Below, piece after piece: positions 36,562 to 46,893 of a stretch of DNA of 64,000 nt. The notes under the pieces were generated by a model. The model made no database searches, was not told where the DNA came from, and worked only from the letters and a program-made list of their open reading frames with translations. This DNA is from Mediterraneibacter faecis JCM 15917 (GTDB lineage Bacteria; Bacillota; Clostridia; Lachnospirales; Lachnospiraceae), in NCBI GenBank assembly GCA_001312505.1, contig BBDW01000006.1, positions 1-64,000 of the forward strand. Reading direction: 5' to 3'. How positions within the stretch are numbered: position 1 is the first letter of the stretch; the number at the start of each line of letters is the position of its first letter. The position numbers and the translations under genes were made by a program.

Positions 36562-37705
36562 TATTCGTCCCCCCCTTTACTCGTTTTGCAACGAGCTCGA
36601 TATTCTCGCTGGCTGCGTCTCCGACAACAGCGTTCTTTCCAATCTTAATGCCATCGGCAACAAGGCACGTGTAACAACGGCACCTTCTGCAACCTCAGCA
36701 CCCGGCATGAGGACACTATCAATGACTTTTGCACCGGCAGCAACTTTCGCACCAGTGAACAGAACAGAATTCTTAACTGTACCATCAACGACACATCCCT
36801 GTGTAATGAAGGCTCTTTCTACAACTGCATCAGCTCCGATATACTGTGGAAGTGCAGTTGCATCTTCTGTATAGATCTTCCAGTTTGGGTCATTCAGATC
36901 AAGCTTATTGTTCTTATCAAGAAGGTCCATATTAGCTTCCCAGAGTGAATCAATTGTTCCAACATCTTTCCAATATCCTTTGAACTTGTATGCATACAGA
37001 CTCTTTCCGTCATTAAGCATAGTAGGAATGATATCTTTACCAAAGTCATGGCTGGAATCTGCATTCTTCATATCTGCGAGAAGCATCTTACGAAGAAGTT
37101 TCCAGTTAAAGATATAAATACCCATGGAAGCGAGGTTGCTCTTTGGATGCTCAGGCTTCTCTTCAAATTCAACGATATGTCCTGTCTCATCTGTATTCAT
37201 AATGCCAAAACGGCTTGCTTCCTTCATAGGAACTTCGATAACGGCAATCGTTGCATCTGCGTTGTTCTGTTTATGATATTCGAGCATCTTGTCGTAATTC
37301 ATCTTATAAATGTGGTCTCCAGAGAGGATCAGCAGATAGTCTGGGGGAGTATGTATCTATAAAGTCAATATTCTGGGAAATAGCGTCAGCTGTTCCTCTG
37401 TATACATCAAGGTTCGCATCAGCTTTCTCACGTGGTGGGAGCACATAAACTCCACTGTCCTTCGCATCAAGTCCCCCCCATCTTCTTCCTGCTGCTGCAT
37501 AGCTGTTCAGAAGTACGGATTCGTACTGTGTCAGAACACCTACAATGTCAATTCCGCTGTTTGCGCAGTTACTAAGTGGGAAATCAATAATGCGGTATTT
37601 TCCGCCATATGAAACGGCTGGTTTAGCCACTTTTTTTGTCAAATCATGGAGGCGGGTTCCTCGACCTCCGGCTAAGATCATAGCCAACATATTATCGTGT
37701 TTCAT
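36562..37705 (-). CDS. glgC: glucose-1-phosphate adenylyltransferase, frame broken
   Basis: Catalytic subunit of ADP-glucose pyrophosphorylase: [18 protein letters not shown] is the nucleotide signature, followed by [13 protein letters not shown] and, in the second half, [13 protein letters not shown]. The frame breaks at the 5-base tract 37343-37347 (four expected, giving [18 protein letters not shown]) and by one lost base near 36657. The true C terminus reads [21 protein letters not shown] 7-base tract just before glgD leaves the exact stop unclear. glgC precedes glgD in one operon. Confidence 0.91.
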
Positions 37706-38007
37706 AAAAAGCCCTCTCTTTCATAATACTACTTCTTTAGTATACTCTTTTTTGTGCGATATTGCTAGGATTTTACATAGAAAAAATAAAAAAATAGCAA
37801 AAATAATGGAAAAATTTATCGAAAATCATTTGTCATTTTTCACAAAAAAAGAAAATAAGGAAAATCAGACAGATTTTTAGGCATTATTATATACAAGTGA
37901 AAAGGAACATTAAAAAAATTCCTTTAATATAGAAAGAATTGATTGATTTCAAAGCAGGAGTGTGGCAAAATACAAATCACAGTATTCATGAAAATGGTAG
38001 GTGTGAG
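37706..38007. other. AT-rich intergenic region, nothing identified
   Basis: This 300-base gap between divergent glgC and the alcohol dehydrogenase gene is very AT-rich. I see no ORF with a ribosome binding site, no hairpin of note and no mobile repeat in it. It must contain both promoters. Confidence 0.4.
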
Positions 38008-39279
38008 ATGAAAGCAAATGTGAAATCAGTTTTAATGAAAAAATATTGCAGAGTATATCAGGCGGGGGGCGAAGCTTTTGATGGCTGCACTTCCGTGGCG
38101 TTCACCGAAAATGCTCAGTGGATCAGGAGCAGTGAAGAAGCTGCCAGAGGCGGTTCGAGATAGAGGATTTCATAAAGTATTAATTGTAACAGGACCGAAG
38201 ATCCGTGCGAGGGGGCTTCTTAATGAACTGCTGGAAGAGATGAAAGAGAAGAAGTTGAAATATGTTATCTTTGACGGCATTTCTCAAAATCCTACGGATG
38301 AAGAAGTTGAAAATGGAGTAGGAATATTTCTTGGAGAAAAGTGTGACTGCATGATCGCATTTGGTGGCGGAAGTGTGATGGATTGTGCAAAAGGGATCGG
38401 AGCCAGAGTTGCGAGACCGAAGAAAGCAATTCGGAACTTACAGGGACTTTTCCGTGTGCTACGTCCGATTCCTGTAATCTTCGCCGTGCTACAACTTCAG
38501 GCAGCGGGTCTGAGACAACGATTGCAGCGGTGATTACCGAGGTTCAGACACATCATAAAGCATCAATCAATGATTTGCAATTGATGCCACGCTTTGCAGT
38601 ACTTGATCCGTGCCTTACAGTAGGACTGCCACCACAGGTAACAGCACAGACAGGAATGGATGCGCTGTGTCATGCAGTGGAAGCATACACGAATGATACA
38701 TATAACAGTGATTTTGAGCGTCTGATGTGTAGTAAGGCAGTGCGATTGATTCATGAAAGTCTTCTGACAGCATATGAAGACGGGACAAATCTGCAAGCGA
38801 GACAGGATATGCAGGAGGCTGCATTTCATGCGGGACGCGCATTTACAAGAGGAAGTGTGGGTTATGTTCATGCAATTGGCCATGCGCTCAGCGGGCTTTA
38901 TGGAGTGCCTCACGGGCTTGTGATGGCAATTCTGCTTCCGCATGTGATGCGTGCCTATGGCTCTTCTGTGTATGATAAGCTTGCGGATTTGTGTGATATC
39001 TGTGCGATGGAAGTAGATACACCGGACGGTATGATCTCAGCCGAAGTTCGTGCCGAAACATTTCTCCAGTGGATGGAAGAGTTAAAAGAGAAACTTGGAA
39101 TTCCGAAATATCCGGATATGATCCGGGAAGAAGATGTGAACCAGATTGTAAAATGGGCACAGAAAGAGGCGAATCCGGTTTATCCGGTTCCGGAGATCTG
39201 GGATGCACAGGAGATGAAAGAGTTTGTTCTGGCCATGATGGAAGGTGCGAGACTTGAAGGTGCAGAAAAGAATGAATAA
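38008..39279 (+). CDS. iron-containing alcohol dehydrogenase, frame broken
   Basis: A second Fe-ADH (about 420 aa), different from the one at 7896. Motifs are AFGGGSVMDCAKGIGARVA, SGSGSETT, CHAVEAYTN, and the metal-ligand helix HAIGHALSGLYGVPHG. The frame is broken at the 6-G tract 38064-38069 (five gives YQAGAKLLMAALPW) and by one lost C near 38490 (AVPTTSGSGSE expected). The N-terminal YCRVYQAG form is typical of clostridial members with broad alcohol/aldehyde specificity. No partner gene is adjacent. Confidence 0.87.
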
Positions 39280-39329
39280 CCGACAAAAATCGGTGAGGGA
39301 TGTAATGAATTGGAGGAAATAATGACAGT

Positions 39330-40711
39330 ATGAGTGACAATGCAACAATGAAAAACACAACGATTCATGACATGACGACCGGAAGTCCGGCCCGCCTGAT
39401 CATGCAGTTTATGATACCAATGTTTTTGGGAAATATATTTCAGCAGTTTTACAACATTGCTGATTCAATCATAGCAGGACAGTTTCTTGGTGTAAGAGCA
39501 CTGGCTGCAATTGGAAGTACGGGATCCTTGATGTTCTTTGTGACAGGCTGGCTGAACGGTCTGAGTAGTGGATTTGCTATTTTGGTGTCACAGTGGTTTG
39601 GCGCGAAAGAATATGAGAGGATGCGGCATTATGTGGCGATGTCTATTTACCTTTCTGCTGGCTGGGCTGTGCTTATGACGATTGGTCTTGGAATTGCAAA
39701 TGAGCCAATCTTACGTTTGATGAATTATAAGGATAGCATTATGCCGGACGTAAAGGCATATATGGGAATTATTTATGCGGGTCTGATTGTAACGGCAGCG
39801 TATAATGCGCTGGCTGCATTTCTGCGTGCACTGGGTGATTCGAAATCCCCCCCATTGTATTTTTTGATTATTTCAGCGGTAATCAATGTGGGACTTGATG
39901 TGGCATTTATTATTTATGGCGGTATGGGTGTAGAAGGATGTGCCTATGCGACAGTTATCGCACAGGGAATCTCAGCAGTACTCTGCTTTATATATATCGT
40001 GAAGAAGTTCCCTATTCTGCATCTTAAAAAAGAGAATTTCAGATTTTCTCTTCCAGCTTGCGGAAAATTGATGGCTCTTGGAGTTCCGATGGCATTACAG
40101 TTTTCTATTACAGCGATCGGAACAATTATTGTACAGGGTGCTGTAAATGTTTACGGGGGGGAAGATTATATGGCTGGTTTCTCTGCGGCAGCAAAGATTC
40201 AGAATGTAATCTGCACAGTATTCGTTGCTTTCGGTGCAACGATTGCAACTTATGTGGGACAGAACTGGGGAGCTGGAAAAGTAGACCGTGTACGACAAGG
40301 TGTGCGCTGTACACAGATTATGATTCTGGCTTACAGCGTAATTGCGATGATACTGGTATTTTTCTTTAGTAAATATCTGACCTACCTTTTTATCAGCCAT
40401 CAGAGACGAAAGTTATTGAAGTATCAGTGCTGTATTTCCATACGGTATTCTGGTGTTATCCATTCCTGGGAAGTATCTTCCTATATAGGAATACCCTGCA
40501 AGGACTTGGATATGGACTTGTGCCGATGCTCGGAGGAGTGTTTGAACTTGCGGCGAGATCTGCAATTGTAGTTCTTGTGGCAGGAAAAACAAGTTTTGCG
40601 GGAGTTTGCCTGGCGGATCCGGCAGCATGGATTTCTGCATTGATTCCACTGATCCCGTATTATATCTATGTGACACGGAAGTGGAAGAAACAAGGGAAGA
40701 TAGCGATGTAA
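39330..40711 (+). CDS. MATE family efflux transporter, frame broken
   Basis: Twelve-helix Na+ or H+ driven multidrug/metabolite exporter of about 450 aa: MIPMFLGNIFQQFYNIADSI is the family start, and ALGDSKSPLYF and GWLNGLSSGFAILVSQWFGA are typical. One C is lost near 40401, moving the last 100 residues to another frame. Tracts at 39847 and 40145 add residues. First of four MATE genes in this window. Confidence 0.88.
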
Positions 40712-40725
40712 AAGTGAAAGCAAAA

Positions 40726-40769
40726 AACAGGCGCAGAGAATCAATTATGAAGCTCTGCGCCTGTCGCTT
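40726..40769. terminator. bidirectional terminator
   Basis: ACAGGCGCAGAG pairs with CTCTGCGCCTGT around AATCAATTATGAAG, between the convergent MATE and L25 genes. Confidence 0.85.
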
Positions 40770-40781
40770 GTTAAGTTAAAA

Positions 40782-41375
40782 TTATTCTGCGGCTTCTTCT
40801 TCCTCTTCATCTGAAGTAAGATCAGAAGCTTTTACGTGTACTTCTGTGATAGTAACTACTGTTGCATCAAGATCTGTCATAAGATCAACATCTTTGTCTT
40901 TGGCAATTGGAAGATCAGCAACACGAATTGTGTCCCCGATTTTCAGAGGTCCAACATCAACTTCGACTTTCTCTACCAATGCGGCAGGAAGAGCCTTGAA
41001 GGAAATCTCCTGAAGCATCTGCTGTGGTACTCCTGAAGACAGTTTCTCGAGGTTTACAAGGTGAATCTCTGCTACAGAGTGAACCTTCTCATTGCTTACC
41101 AGTGCCTGAAAATCTATTTCATCTACATAACCTTTCAAAGGATTGTAATCAACTTCCTTGATCAGAGCGTCATAAGTCTCGCCGGCAACTTCCAGCATAA
41201 CCTGACCACCTTTGCTCTCGACTTTCAGAAGTTTTTCTATTTCTGCTTTATCAAATTTCAGTGGAATAGAATCTTCCAGTTCACGACCAAACAGGTTTCC
41301 TGTTACGAATCCTTCGCGTCTTAATTTTTTTGCTTTGATTGACATGTCTCTTTTTTCAGCTTTTAAAGTATTCAT
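40782..41375 (-). CDS. rplY: 50S ribosomal protein L25 (Ctc type)
   Basis: The 197-aa two-domain L25 binds 5S rRNA. It starts MNTLKAEKRDMSIKAKKLRR with KLRREGFVTGNLFG, and the C-terminal TL5 domain (VDVGPLKIGDTIRVADLPI) ends in an acidic tail. Length fits the Ctc/general-stress form. An AGGAAAAG site precedes ATG. Confidence 0.93.
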   Translation of the reverse strand: MNTLKAEKRDMSIKAKKLRREGFVTGNLFGRELEDSIPLKFDKAEIEKLLKVESKGGQVMLEVAGETYDALIKEVDYNPLKGYVDEIDFQALVSNEKVHSVAEIHLVNLEKLSSGVPQQMLQEISFKALPAALVEKVEVDVGPLKIGDTIRVADLPIAKDKDVDLMTDLDATVVTITEVHVKASDLTSDEEEEEAAE

Positions 41376-41566
41376 TTATCTTTTCCTCCAAATTACTGAA
41401 TTCGCTTAGCAGCCTTCAACTTGTCAAAATAATAAGTAGGTTTTGTTAAGTGTTCTTTTTCTTTGCTACAGTTACACTATAGCACCCGGTGTCAAGGGGA
41501 AGGGAAAAGCAGGGAAAATTGTATGGTGAAAAATTAAGGTTTTGAAGGTTTAAAAAGGTGTGATAA

Positions 41567-41722
41567 ATGAAAAAATTAAGGTTGTATAACGGAAATATTC
41601 AGAGAATTATTGTGAAAATGGCGGAAATGTATGGGACGGGATATTTATTTAGAAGAAAAGTGACGAAATTAAAAAGGAATCAAAACATGTGTAACATTAT
41701 TGAAAATGCAAATCCTTTATGA
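41567..41722 (+). CDS. possible small basic protein (51 aa)
   Basis: The ORF begins MKKLRLYNGNIQRIIVKMAE after AAAAAGGTG and ends at 41722. It is strongly basic (many Lys and Arg) with no recognised domain. It lies in the 41376-41791 gap between L25 and the channel gene; otherwise that gap shows only AT-rich sequence. It could be spurious. Confidence 0.3.
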   Translation: MKKLRLYNGNIQRIIVKMAEMYGTGYLFRRKVTKLKRNQNMCNIIENANPL

Positions 41723-41791
41723 TAAAATTTCAAACAGAAACTACTGATATTAGTCGAAATATCGGTATAGAAATGGGGGGGAAGAAACAAT

Positions 41792-42451
41792 ATGGATTTA
41801 CAGACATTGATCGTTTTGATCATCGAGTTGATCGGAACGATCGCATTTTCAATTTCGGGGGGGGCAATGGTTGGGATCCGGCGAAAGATGGATATTTTCG
41901 GTGTGTTGGTGCTTGGTGTGGTGACCGCGGTAGGAGGCGGAATGATGCGTGATGTGATTTTGGGGGAAGACACCGAGCGCATTTGTGAAGCCGATTTATG
42001 TAGAAGTGGCAGTGATTTCTGCATTAGCGCCATTTCTCTTACTTTCTATTAATAAGAGACTGGTGCATAGCAAATACCAGGCACTCTATGCAGGACTAAT
42101 GTTCCTGATGGATTCGGTCGGACTTGGGATCTTTACAGCAGTCGGAGTATCCACAGGATGGACAGCAGGATATCATGATAATATGTTTTTCTTAAGTTTC
42201 CTTGGAGTACTGACAGGAGTTGGAGGAGGACTTCTCGAGATGTGATGGCAGGGGTTCCACCATATATTTTTGTAAAGCATGTGTATGCCTGTGCATCGAT
42301 CGCGGGGGCAATCTGTTGTGTACTGGCATATAGAAGCTGGGGACAGATTCCGGCGCTTGTGATCGGAACAGTAGTTGTGCTTGTGATTCGTATCGGAGCA
42401 GCGCATTACAGATGGAATCTGCCGTGCGTGAAGCTGGAGGATGAAGAATAA
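41792..42451 (+). CDS. TRIC-type (UPF0126) membrane protein, frame broken
   Basis: A six- or seven-helix membrane protein of about 215 aa made of two UPF0126/TRIC repeats: IAFSISGAMVGIRRKMDIFG with VVTAVGGGMMRDVILG, then SVGLGIFTAVGVSTGW with GVGGGLLRDVMAG. It probably conducts cations or glycine-like solutes. Three indels are evident: the 8-G tract at 41857, the 5-G tract at 41962 (four gives ILGKTPSAFVKPIYV) and one base lost near 42234. Confidence 0.86.
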
Positions 42452-42517
42452 CGAATAGGAAAATTCAATTTGGTGACAAGACACTGATAGAAGTAGTGGT
42501 ATAGTGTAATAATTTAG

Positions 42518-42567
42518 AGACACCCGTTATTTTATCTTGAGAAGGATGAAAATAGCGGGTGTTTTTA
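42518..42567. terminator. bidirectional terminator
   Basis: ACACCCGTTATTTT pairs with AAAATAGCGGGTGT followed by TTTT, between the TRIC-type and EFR1 genes. Confidence 0.85.
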
Positions 42568-42576
42568 TAGTCTTAT

Positions 42577-43341
42577 TTATAAAAACAGTTCATTTTCTTT
42601 TCGTCCGGAACAAGCTTTTTTTAACTTCTGGGAAGCAGCAGCCAGCATTAGTGGATTCAGCTTGCGGGAATGTGTTGGACAGACGCTGATACAGCGCATA
42701 CAGGAAATACATTTGTCCTTATCAGTCTGCTTAGGATTGTCAGATGGAATTGCTCCTGACGGGCATTTCGCTGCGCACAATCCACAGGAACCACAGGTAT
42801 GTGAAGCACCAGGGATAAGCGGAATCGTACCGTATTCGCGGTAAGGTCTGTTACCCGGAACATGTACTGGTGGAAAATCAGTTTTTACAGTGTTGTTTGT
42901 TTTCTCTTTTATCTTCTGTGCAAAGGAAGCGAGTTCTGTAAGATCATTCTGATCAGGTCTTCCAGTTGCAAACTGATGCATGATGGAATGTTCTGCGATA
43001 GCCGCAATAGCTGCCTGGCAGGTGAAGTTCTTTTCAATCAGAGTATCTTCAAGTTCGATCAATGTATCTTCATAAGCACGGTTTCCGTAAACGGTGATTA
43101 GAATCGCAGTTGCATTATTTCCGCTCAGGGCTTTGATTCTCTCTAATGCAATGGCAGGAACACGTCCACCGAAGGAAGGAACTCCGATGATACAGAGATC
43201 TTCTTCGGAAAAATCATTTGTTAGATCAGAAGTCTTTTCGCATAAATCAATGCTCTGATATTCACCAAATTGTTCAGCTATAAATGTAACTATTTTTTCA
43301 GTTCCACCGGTTGGACTGAAGTAAATTGCGTATATACTCAT
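42577..43341 (-). CDS. EFR1-family ferredoxin (flavodoxin + 2[4Fe-4S])
   Basis: The 254-aa soluble protein starts with a flavodoxin-like domain (SIYAIYFSPTGGTEKIVTFI) and ends with two ferredoxin motifs (CGSCGLCAAKCPSGAIP and CISCMRCISVCP). The architecture is that of EFR1 proteins common in anaerobic Clostridia, electron carriers of unknown partner. It is monocistronic. Confidence 0.9.
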   Translation of the reverse strand: MSIYAIYFSPTGGTEKIVTFIAEQFGEYQSIDLCEKTSDLTNDFSEEDLCIIGVPSFGGRVPAIALERIKALSGNNATAILITVYGNRAYEDTLIELEDTLIEKNFTCQAAIAAIAEHSIMHQFATGRPDQNDLTELASFAQKIKEKTNNTVKTDFPPVHVPGNRPYREYGTIPLIPGASHTCGSCGLCAAKCPSGAIPSDNPKQTDKDKCISCMRCISVCPTHSRKLNPLMLAAASQKLKKACSGRKENELFL

Positions 43342-43450
43342 AAATTTTCTCCCTTAATTAAATGTTTTGGCAGATACAATAATTTTAGAGGTTTTAGAGT
43401 TATTTTGCAAGTGCCCGGTTGATATTAAAAGATAAAAGTGATATGATTCA

Positions 43451-43511
43451 AATAGATAAAATATTATCTAAAAATGCATAAAATAGTTAAAAATAGATAA
43501 AATATTATCCA
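43451..43511. promoter_or_regulatory. two 20-bp operator-like repeats
   Basis: AATAGATAAAATATTATCTA (43451-43470) recurs at 43492-43511 with one change, 41 bp apart, directly before the XRE gene. Each copy is itself partly palindromic (GATAAAATATTATC). This is typical of an autoregulated XRE repressor. Confidence 0.65.
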
Positions 43512-43528
43512 TAGAGTGAGGTGGATGA

Positions 43529-43804
43529 ATGCAACAGTTAGTATGGGAAACAGCAGAAGAACTTGATCAAAAGCTTGCGCAAAGAGTGCGCAATATTAGA
43601 AAGAGACGTTCAATTTCACAGGAAAAATTAGCATCTATGAGTGGTGTGAGTTATGGTTCGATTAAAAGGTTTGAGACGACAGGGATGATTTCATTACTTT
43701 CCTTAACGAAGATTGCGATGGCATTGGATATGGCAGATGAACTTAGAGATATTTTTACAAGTGTGCCGTATAGGGATATCCAAGAAGTTATAAATGAGAC
43801 ATAA
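43529..43804 (+). CDS. XRE-family helix-turn-helix regulator (HipB-like, orphan)
   Basis: The 91-aa protein has an XRE helix-turn-helix in the middle (RNIRKRRSISQEKLASMSGV then SYGSIKRFETTG) and the tail YRDIQEVINE. In my recollection of the family, this form sits before a HipA-type kinase toxin gene. Here the next gene is an HD hydrolase, so no toxin is present. Two operator-like repeats lie upstream, suggesting autoregulation. Confidence 0.8.
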   Translation: MQQLVWETAEELDQKLAQRVRNIRKRRSISQEKLASMSGVSYGSIKRFETTGMISLLSLTKIAMALDMADELRDIFTSVPYRDIQEVINET

Positions 43805-43830
43805 TATCAAAGAGAAAGCAGGAGAAAATT

Positions 43831-44368
43831 ATGAGTTACATCACAACATACACAGGAAATCATTTTGATCCGATAAACCCAGATCCGGAACTAATCAACA
43901 TTGTAGATATCGCCCATGCACTTCCGATGATCTGCCGGGGGGAACGGCCAGGTCAGTACGTTCTGGTCGGTGGGAGAACATTGCATTCTGTGTGCGAAGG
44001 AAGCCGCAGCCAGAGGATATAGTAATCGTGTGATTGAGGGTGCACTTTTGCATGATGCAAGTGAGTGTTACATGTCAGACGTGCCGCGTCCGCTGAAGCA
44101 ATTTATGACAGTATATAAAGAGCAGGAGAATCATTTGCTTGATGTTTTGTATACCAAGTTCCTGGGTTCACCACTTGATGAGCAGGAAGAGAAGCTGATC
44201 AAAGAGATTGATGATGCGGTATTGTGGTATGATATGAAATATTTACTGGGTGAAGACTCAGAAGGAGACAAGCCAGAGACGTGTATGGTACCTGATTATA
44301 CGGTGAGAGCATTCAAGGATGTTGAGCAGGAGTACTTGGAAATATTTGAAAAATATAAGGTCTTATAA
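43831..44368 (+). CDS. HD-domain hydrolase (YfbR-like), frame broken
   Basis: HD-superfamily phosphohydrolase of about 178 aa: EHCILCAKEAAARGY, LLHDASECYMSDVP (HD pair), and DAVLWYDMKYLLG. Such proteins hydrolyse 5'-deoxynucleotides or similar phosphates. The 6-G tract at 43937-43942 should be five, which gives RGNGQVSTFWSVGEHC, the normal start of the HD domain. It follows the XRE gene by 26 bases. Confidence 0.82.
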
Positions 44369-44382
44369 ATATCAAAATGATG

Positions 44383-44435
44383 AAAAAGGACAGAGAGCTC
44401 TGATTGAAAAAATGTCAGAAATCTCTGTTCTTTTT
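44383..44435 (+). terminator. terminator with conserved loop (type shared by three units)
   Basis: AAAAAGGACAGAGAGCTCTGA pairs with TCAGAAATCTCTGTTCTTTTT. The loop (TTGAAAAAATG) and stem resemble the terminators at 51289 and 55477. Confidence 0.8.
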
Positions 44436-44552
44436 GTAAGTATCAGTATAGTTCGCAACTTTGTATTCTGCGGATTGTTTATCTCAGTCGAGAAGACTCC
44501 CACTCCTTCAGGTGGTGAGTAACAGAAAATGGATGAAAAAACGTAAGAAGTG

Positions 44553-45422
44553 TTACGGTTTTAAATGGCTCCGGTAATCTGTTGGCGAAACATTATAAAA
44601 CTTTTTAAATGTACGTGAAAATGCCAGCTGGTCTTCAAATCCAAGTGAATTGGAAATAATCGAAACAGGAAGTTGTGTAGTTGCAAGTAACCTTGCAGCT
44701 TTTTTGAATTTCAGTTGAAGTAGATATTTTTTGGGTGAGATTCCAAACTTTTCATGGAAAGCCCGTGTAAGGTAATTCTGATGGATGCCGAAATAGTCAG
44801 CTACATCTTTTAACTTCAAATTCTCAGCATAATTGATATCAAAGTAAAATTTAATTTCATCGATAATTGACAGTTTATTTGTGTCTGCTTCATGAAAATC
44901 AACATCTGAAAAAAGCATGGAAATAATATGAAGCAGGATACTATTTCCTTCAAAATAATGACTGGTCAATGAGGCGTCTAATTGCATGATCCTGGAAATA
45001 GAATCGTAATATTTTCGGGTATCCAGACCATGGATCACATAAATATCTTCTGTTGAAGTCATAATCTGATAGAGATAGCTTTCCGAGCTGATGCCGATAA
45101 AGCTGATCCATGCATAAGACCAAGGGTTTGTTTTTGAGGCTTCATAATAAGTGATCTTACCTGCTGGAATGAGAAATGCATCTCCTGCTTTTAGGTGAAA
45201 CACATGCTCATTAATACGAAATTCTCCCTCCCCCCCGTTGAGTACAAAATGAATTAGCTGATATGATCTCAAAGTCGGACCATAACTGTAGCCAGGTGTA
45301 CATTCTTCATAACCGGCACTGTACAGAGAAAGATCACTATTGGCTTTATATACCAGAGAATGTTTGGTTTCTTTATATTCAATCATAAGTCTATCATAAT
45401 ACAAAAAGTTAGTTTTTTCCAT
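44553..45422 (-). CDS. AraC family regulator of the sucrose/galactoside operon
   Basis: The 289-aa protein has an N-terminal cupin sugar-sensor domain (about 25-130; LIHFVLNGEGEF; AGDAFLIPAGKITYYEA) and a C-terminal double helix-turn-helix (LKLKDVADYFGIHQNYLTRA; ISNSLGFEDQLAFSRTFKKF). It resembles MsmR/RafR-type activators. It is divergent from the GH32-PTS-GH36 operon at 45514 and probably controls it. An extra Gly at the 7-C tract at 45228 is likely spurious. Confidence 0.88.
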   Translation of the reverse strand: MEKTNFLYYDRLMIEYKETKHSLVYKANSDLSLYSAGYEECTPGYSYGPTLRSYQLIHFVLNGGEGEFRINEHVFHLKAGDAFLIPAGKITYYEASKTNPWSYAWISFIGISSESYLYQIMTSTEDIYVIHGLDTRKYYDSISRIMQLDASLTSHYFEGNSILLHIISMLFSDVDFHEADTNKLSIIDEIKFYFDINYAENLKLKDVADYFGIHQNYLTRAFHEKFGISPKKYLLQLKFKKAARLLATTQLPVSIISNSLGFEDQLAFSRTFKKFYNVSPTDYRSHLKP

Positions 45423-45513
45423 ATATTCTTCTGAAAATGCTATGTTCCAAAATAGAAAAATATAGTTTAATATAGTCAGGCGCCAGAAAGTAAGGACGGG
45501 AGGTCATTTAGAA

Positions 45514-46893
45514 ATGATAAAACGGCAGAAATATCATCTGGAACCGGACAGAGGTCTGCTAAATGATCCTAATGGGTTAGTTTTTTACAAGGATATGTAT
45601 CATGTGTTCTTTCAGTGGAATCGATTTGAAAAGAATCATTCTTACAAGGAATGGGGACATTTTACATCGAAAGATTTACTTCATTGGAATTGGGAAGGAA
45701 GTGCTCTTTTGCCGGACCAGTTTTATGAGCAAAATGGAGTTTACTCAGGTAGTGCATTGATAAAGGATGGTCAGCTTCGCTTATTTTATACAGGAAATAA
45801 TAAGAGCGGCGGTGTGAGAAAAAGCAGCCAGTGCCTTGCAGTTACTGAGGATGGCAAGACATTTCAGAAAAAAGGCATTGTGGTATCAACACCTACGGAG
45901 TTTACCGAGCACTTCAGAGATCCGAAAGTATGGCAGGACGGCGATGACTATTATATGGTGATCGGAGCACAGATGAAAAATGGAAGAGGTTCTGTCGCAC
46001 TATGCAGCTCCAAGGATGCGGAAAATTGGAAATTCGAATTAGTGCTTGCAAAATCCAAGGAGTATGAAATGGTTGAATGTCCGGATTATTTTCAGGTAGA
46101 TGGACAAGGAATTTTGCTTTATTGTCCGCAGCACAGAGATAATGAAAGTGATAGTTCACTTTGTAGTTTTTCGGCTTATAAAGAGTTTGATTTTAATGAC
46201 ATAGTTTCAGGAAAAATAGAAGATAGCAATATGCAGAATCTGGATGAAGGGCGTAAAAAGATGGATCAGGGATTTGATTTTTATGCGCCGCAGACATTTA
46301 CATCACCGGATGGAAGAAAAATTCTGTTTGCGTGGATGTCAAGAATGGAAGAGGAAGAAGAGAAGCTGTTTGGTGCAGGAGAATCCAGTATCCATTGTAT
46401 GACATTACCAAGAGAGCTTTCTTATCGAAACGGAGAACTGTGTCAGCTTCCGGTAAGAGAATTGGAAAAAAGTTTGTGCATACATAAGATTTCCGAGCAG
46501 GAAAGACAAAGTGGAGAAATAATTCTTAAGAACAGAGTATACTGTGCAAAACTATCTAATCTTCAGAATGAAACTTCTTTTAAAATAGAATTTCAGAACA
46601 GAGAAGTTATTCTAGAATACAAAAAAGTAGAAAAAATAATTTCTGTAAAGAGAAAAAATTGGGTTACAAAAGATTATGATGAGAGAAACTGTAAGATTGA
46701 TTCGTTGGAAACGATAGAATGTTGGTCTGATATTTCCAGTATGGAAATTTTTGTGAATCAGGGAAGCAAAGTGTTTTCTATGAGAATGTTCACAGAAGAA
46801 GAAAATGGAAAAGTAAAAATAAGTGGATTCATGAAAGAAAGAGTCATGGAAATGTATGATTTAATGGGAGAAGGAGAGGAGAAAAATGAGTGA
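45514..46893 (+). CDS. scrB: GH32 sucrose-6-phosphate hydrolase
   Basis: The 459-aa cytoplasmic beta-fructosidase starts YHLEPDRGLLNDPNGLVFYK, with the nucleophile Asp in NDPNG. FRDPKVW is the second conserved box and MVECPDYF holds the acid/base Glu. It cleaves sucrose-6-phosphate delivered by the PTS encoded next, whose start overlaps its end by 8 bases. Confidence 0.93.
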   Translation: MIKRQKYHLEPDRGLLNDPNGLVFYKDMYHVFFQWNRFEKNHSYKEWGHFTSKDLLHWNWEGSALLPDQFYEQNGVYSGSALIKDGQLRLFYTGNNKSGGVRKSSQCLAVTEDGKTFQKKGIVVSTPTEFTEHFRDPKVWQDGDDYYMVIGAQMKNGRGSVALCSSKDAENWKFELVLAKSKEYEMVECPDYFQVDGQGILLYCPQHRDNESDSSLCSFSAYKEFDFNDIVSGKIEDSNMQNLDEGRKKMDQGFDFYAPQTFTSPDGRKILFAWMSRMEEEEEKLFGAGESSIHCMTLPRELSYRNGELCQLPVRELEKSLCIHKISEQERQSGEIILKNRVYCAKLSNLQNETSFKIEFQNREVILEYKKVEKIISVKRKNWVTKDYDERNCKIDSLETIECWSDISSMEIFVNQGSKVFSMRMFTEEENGKVKISGFMKERVMEMYDLMGEGEEKNE

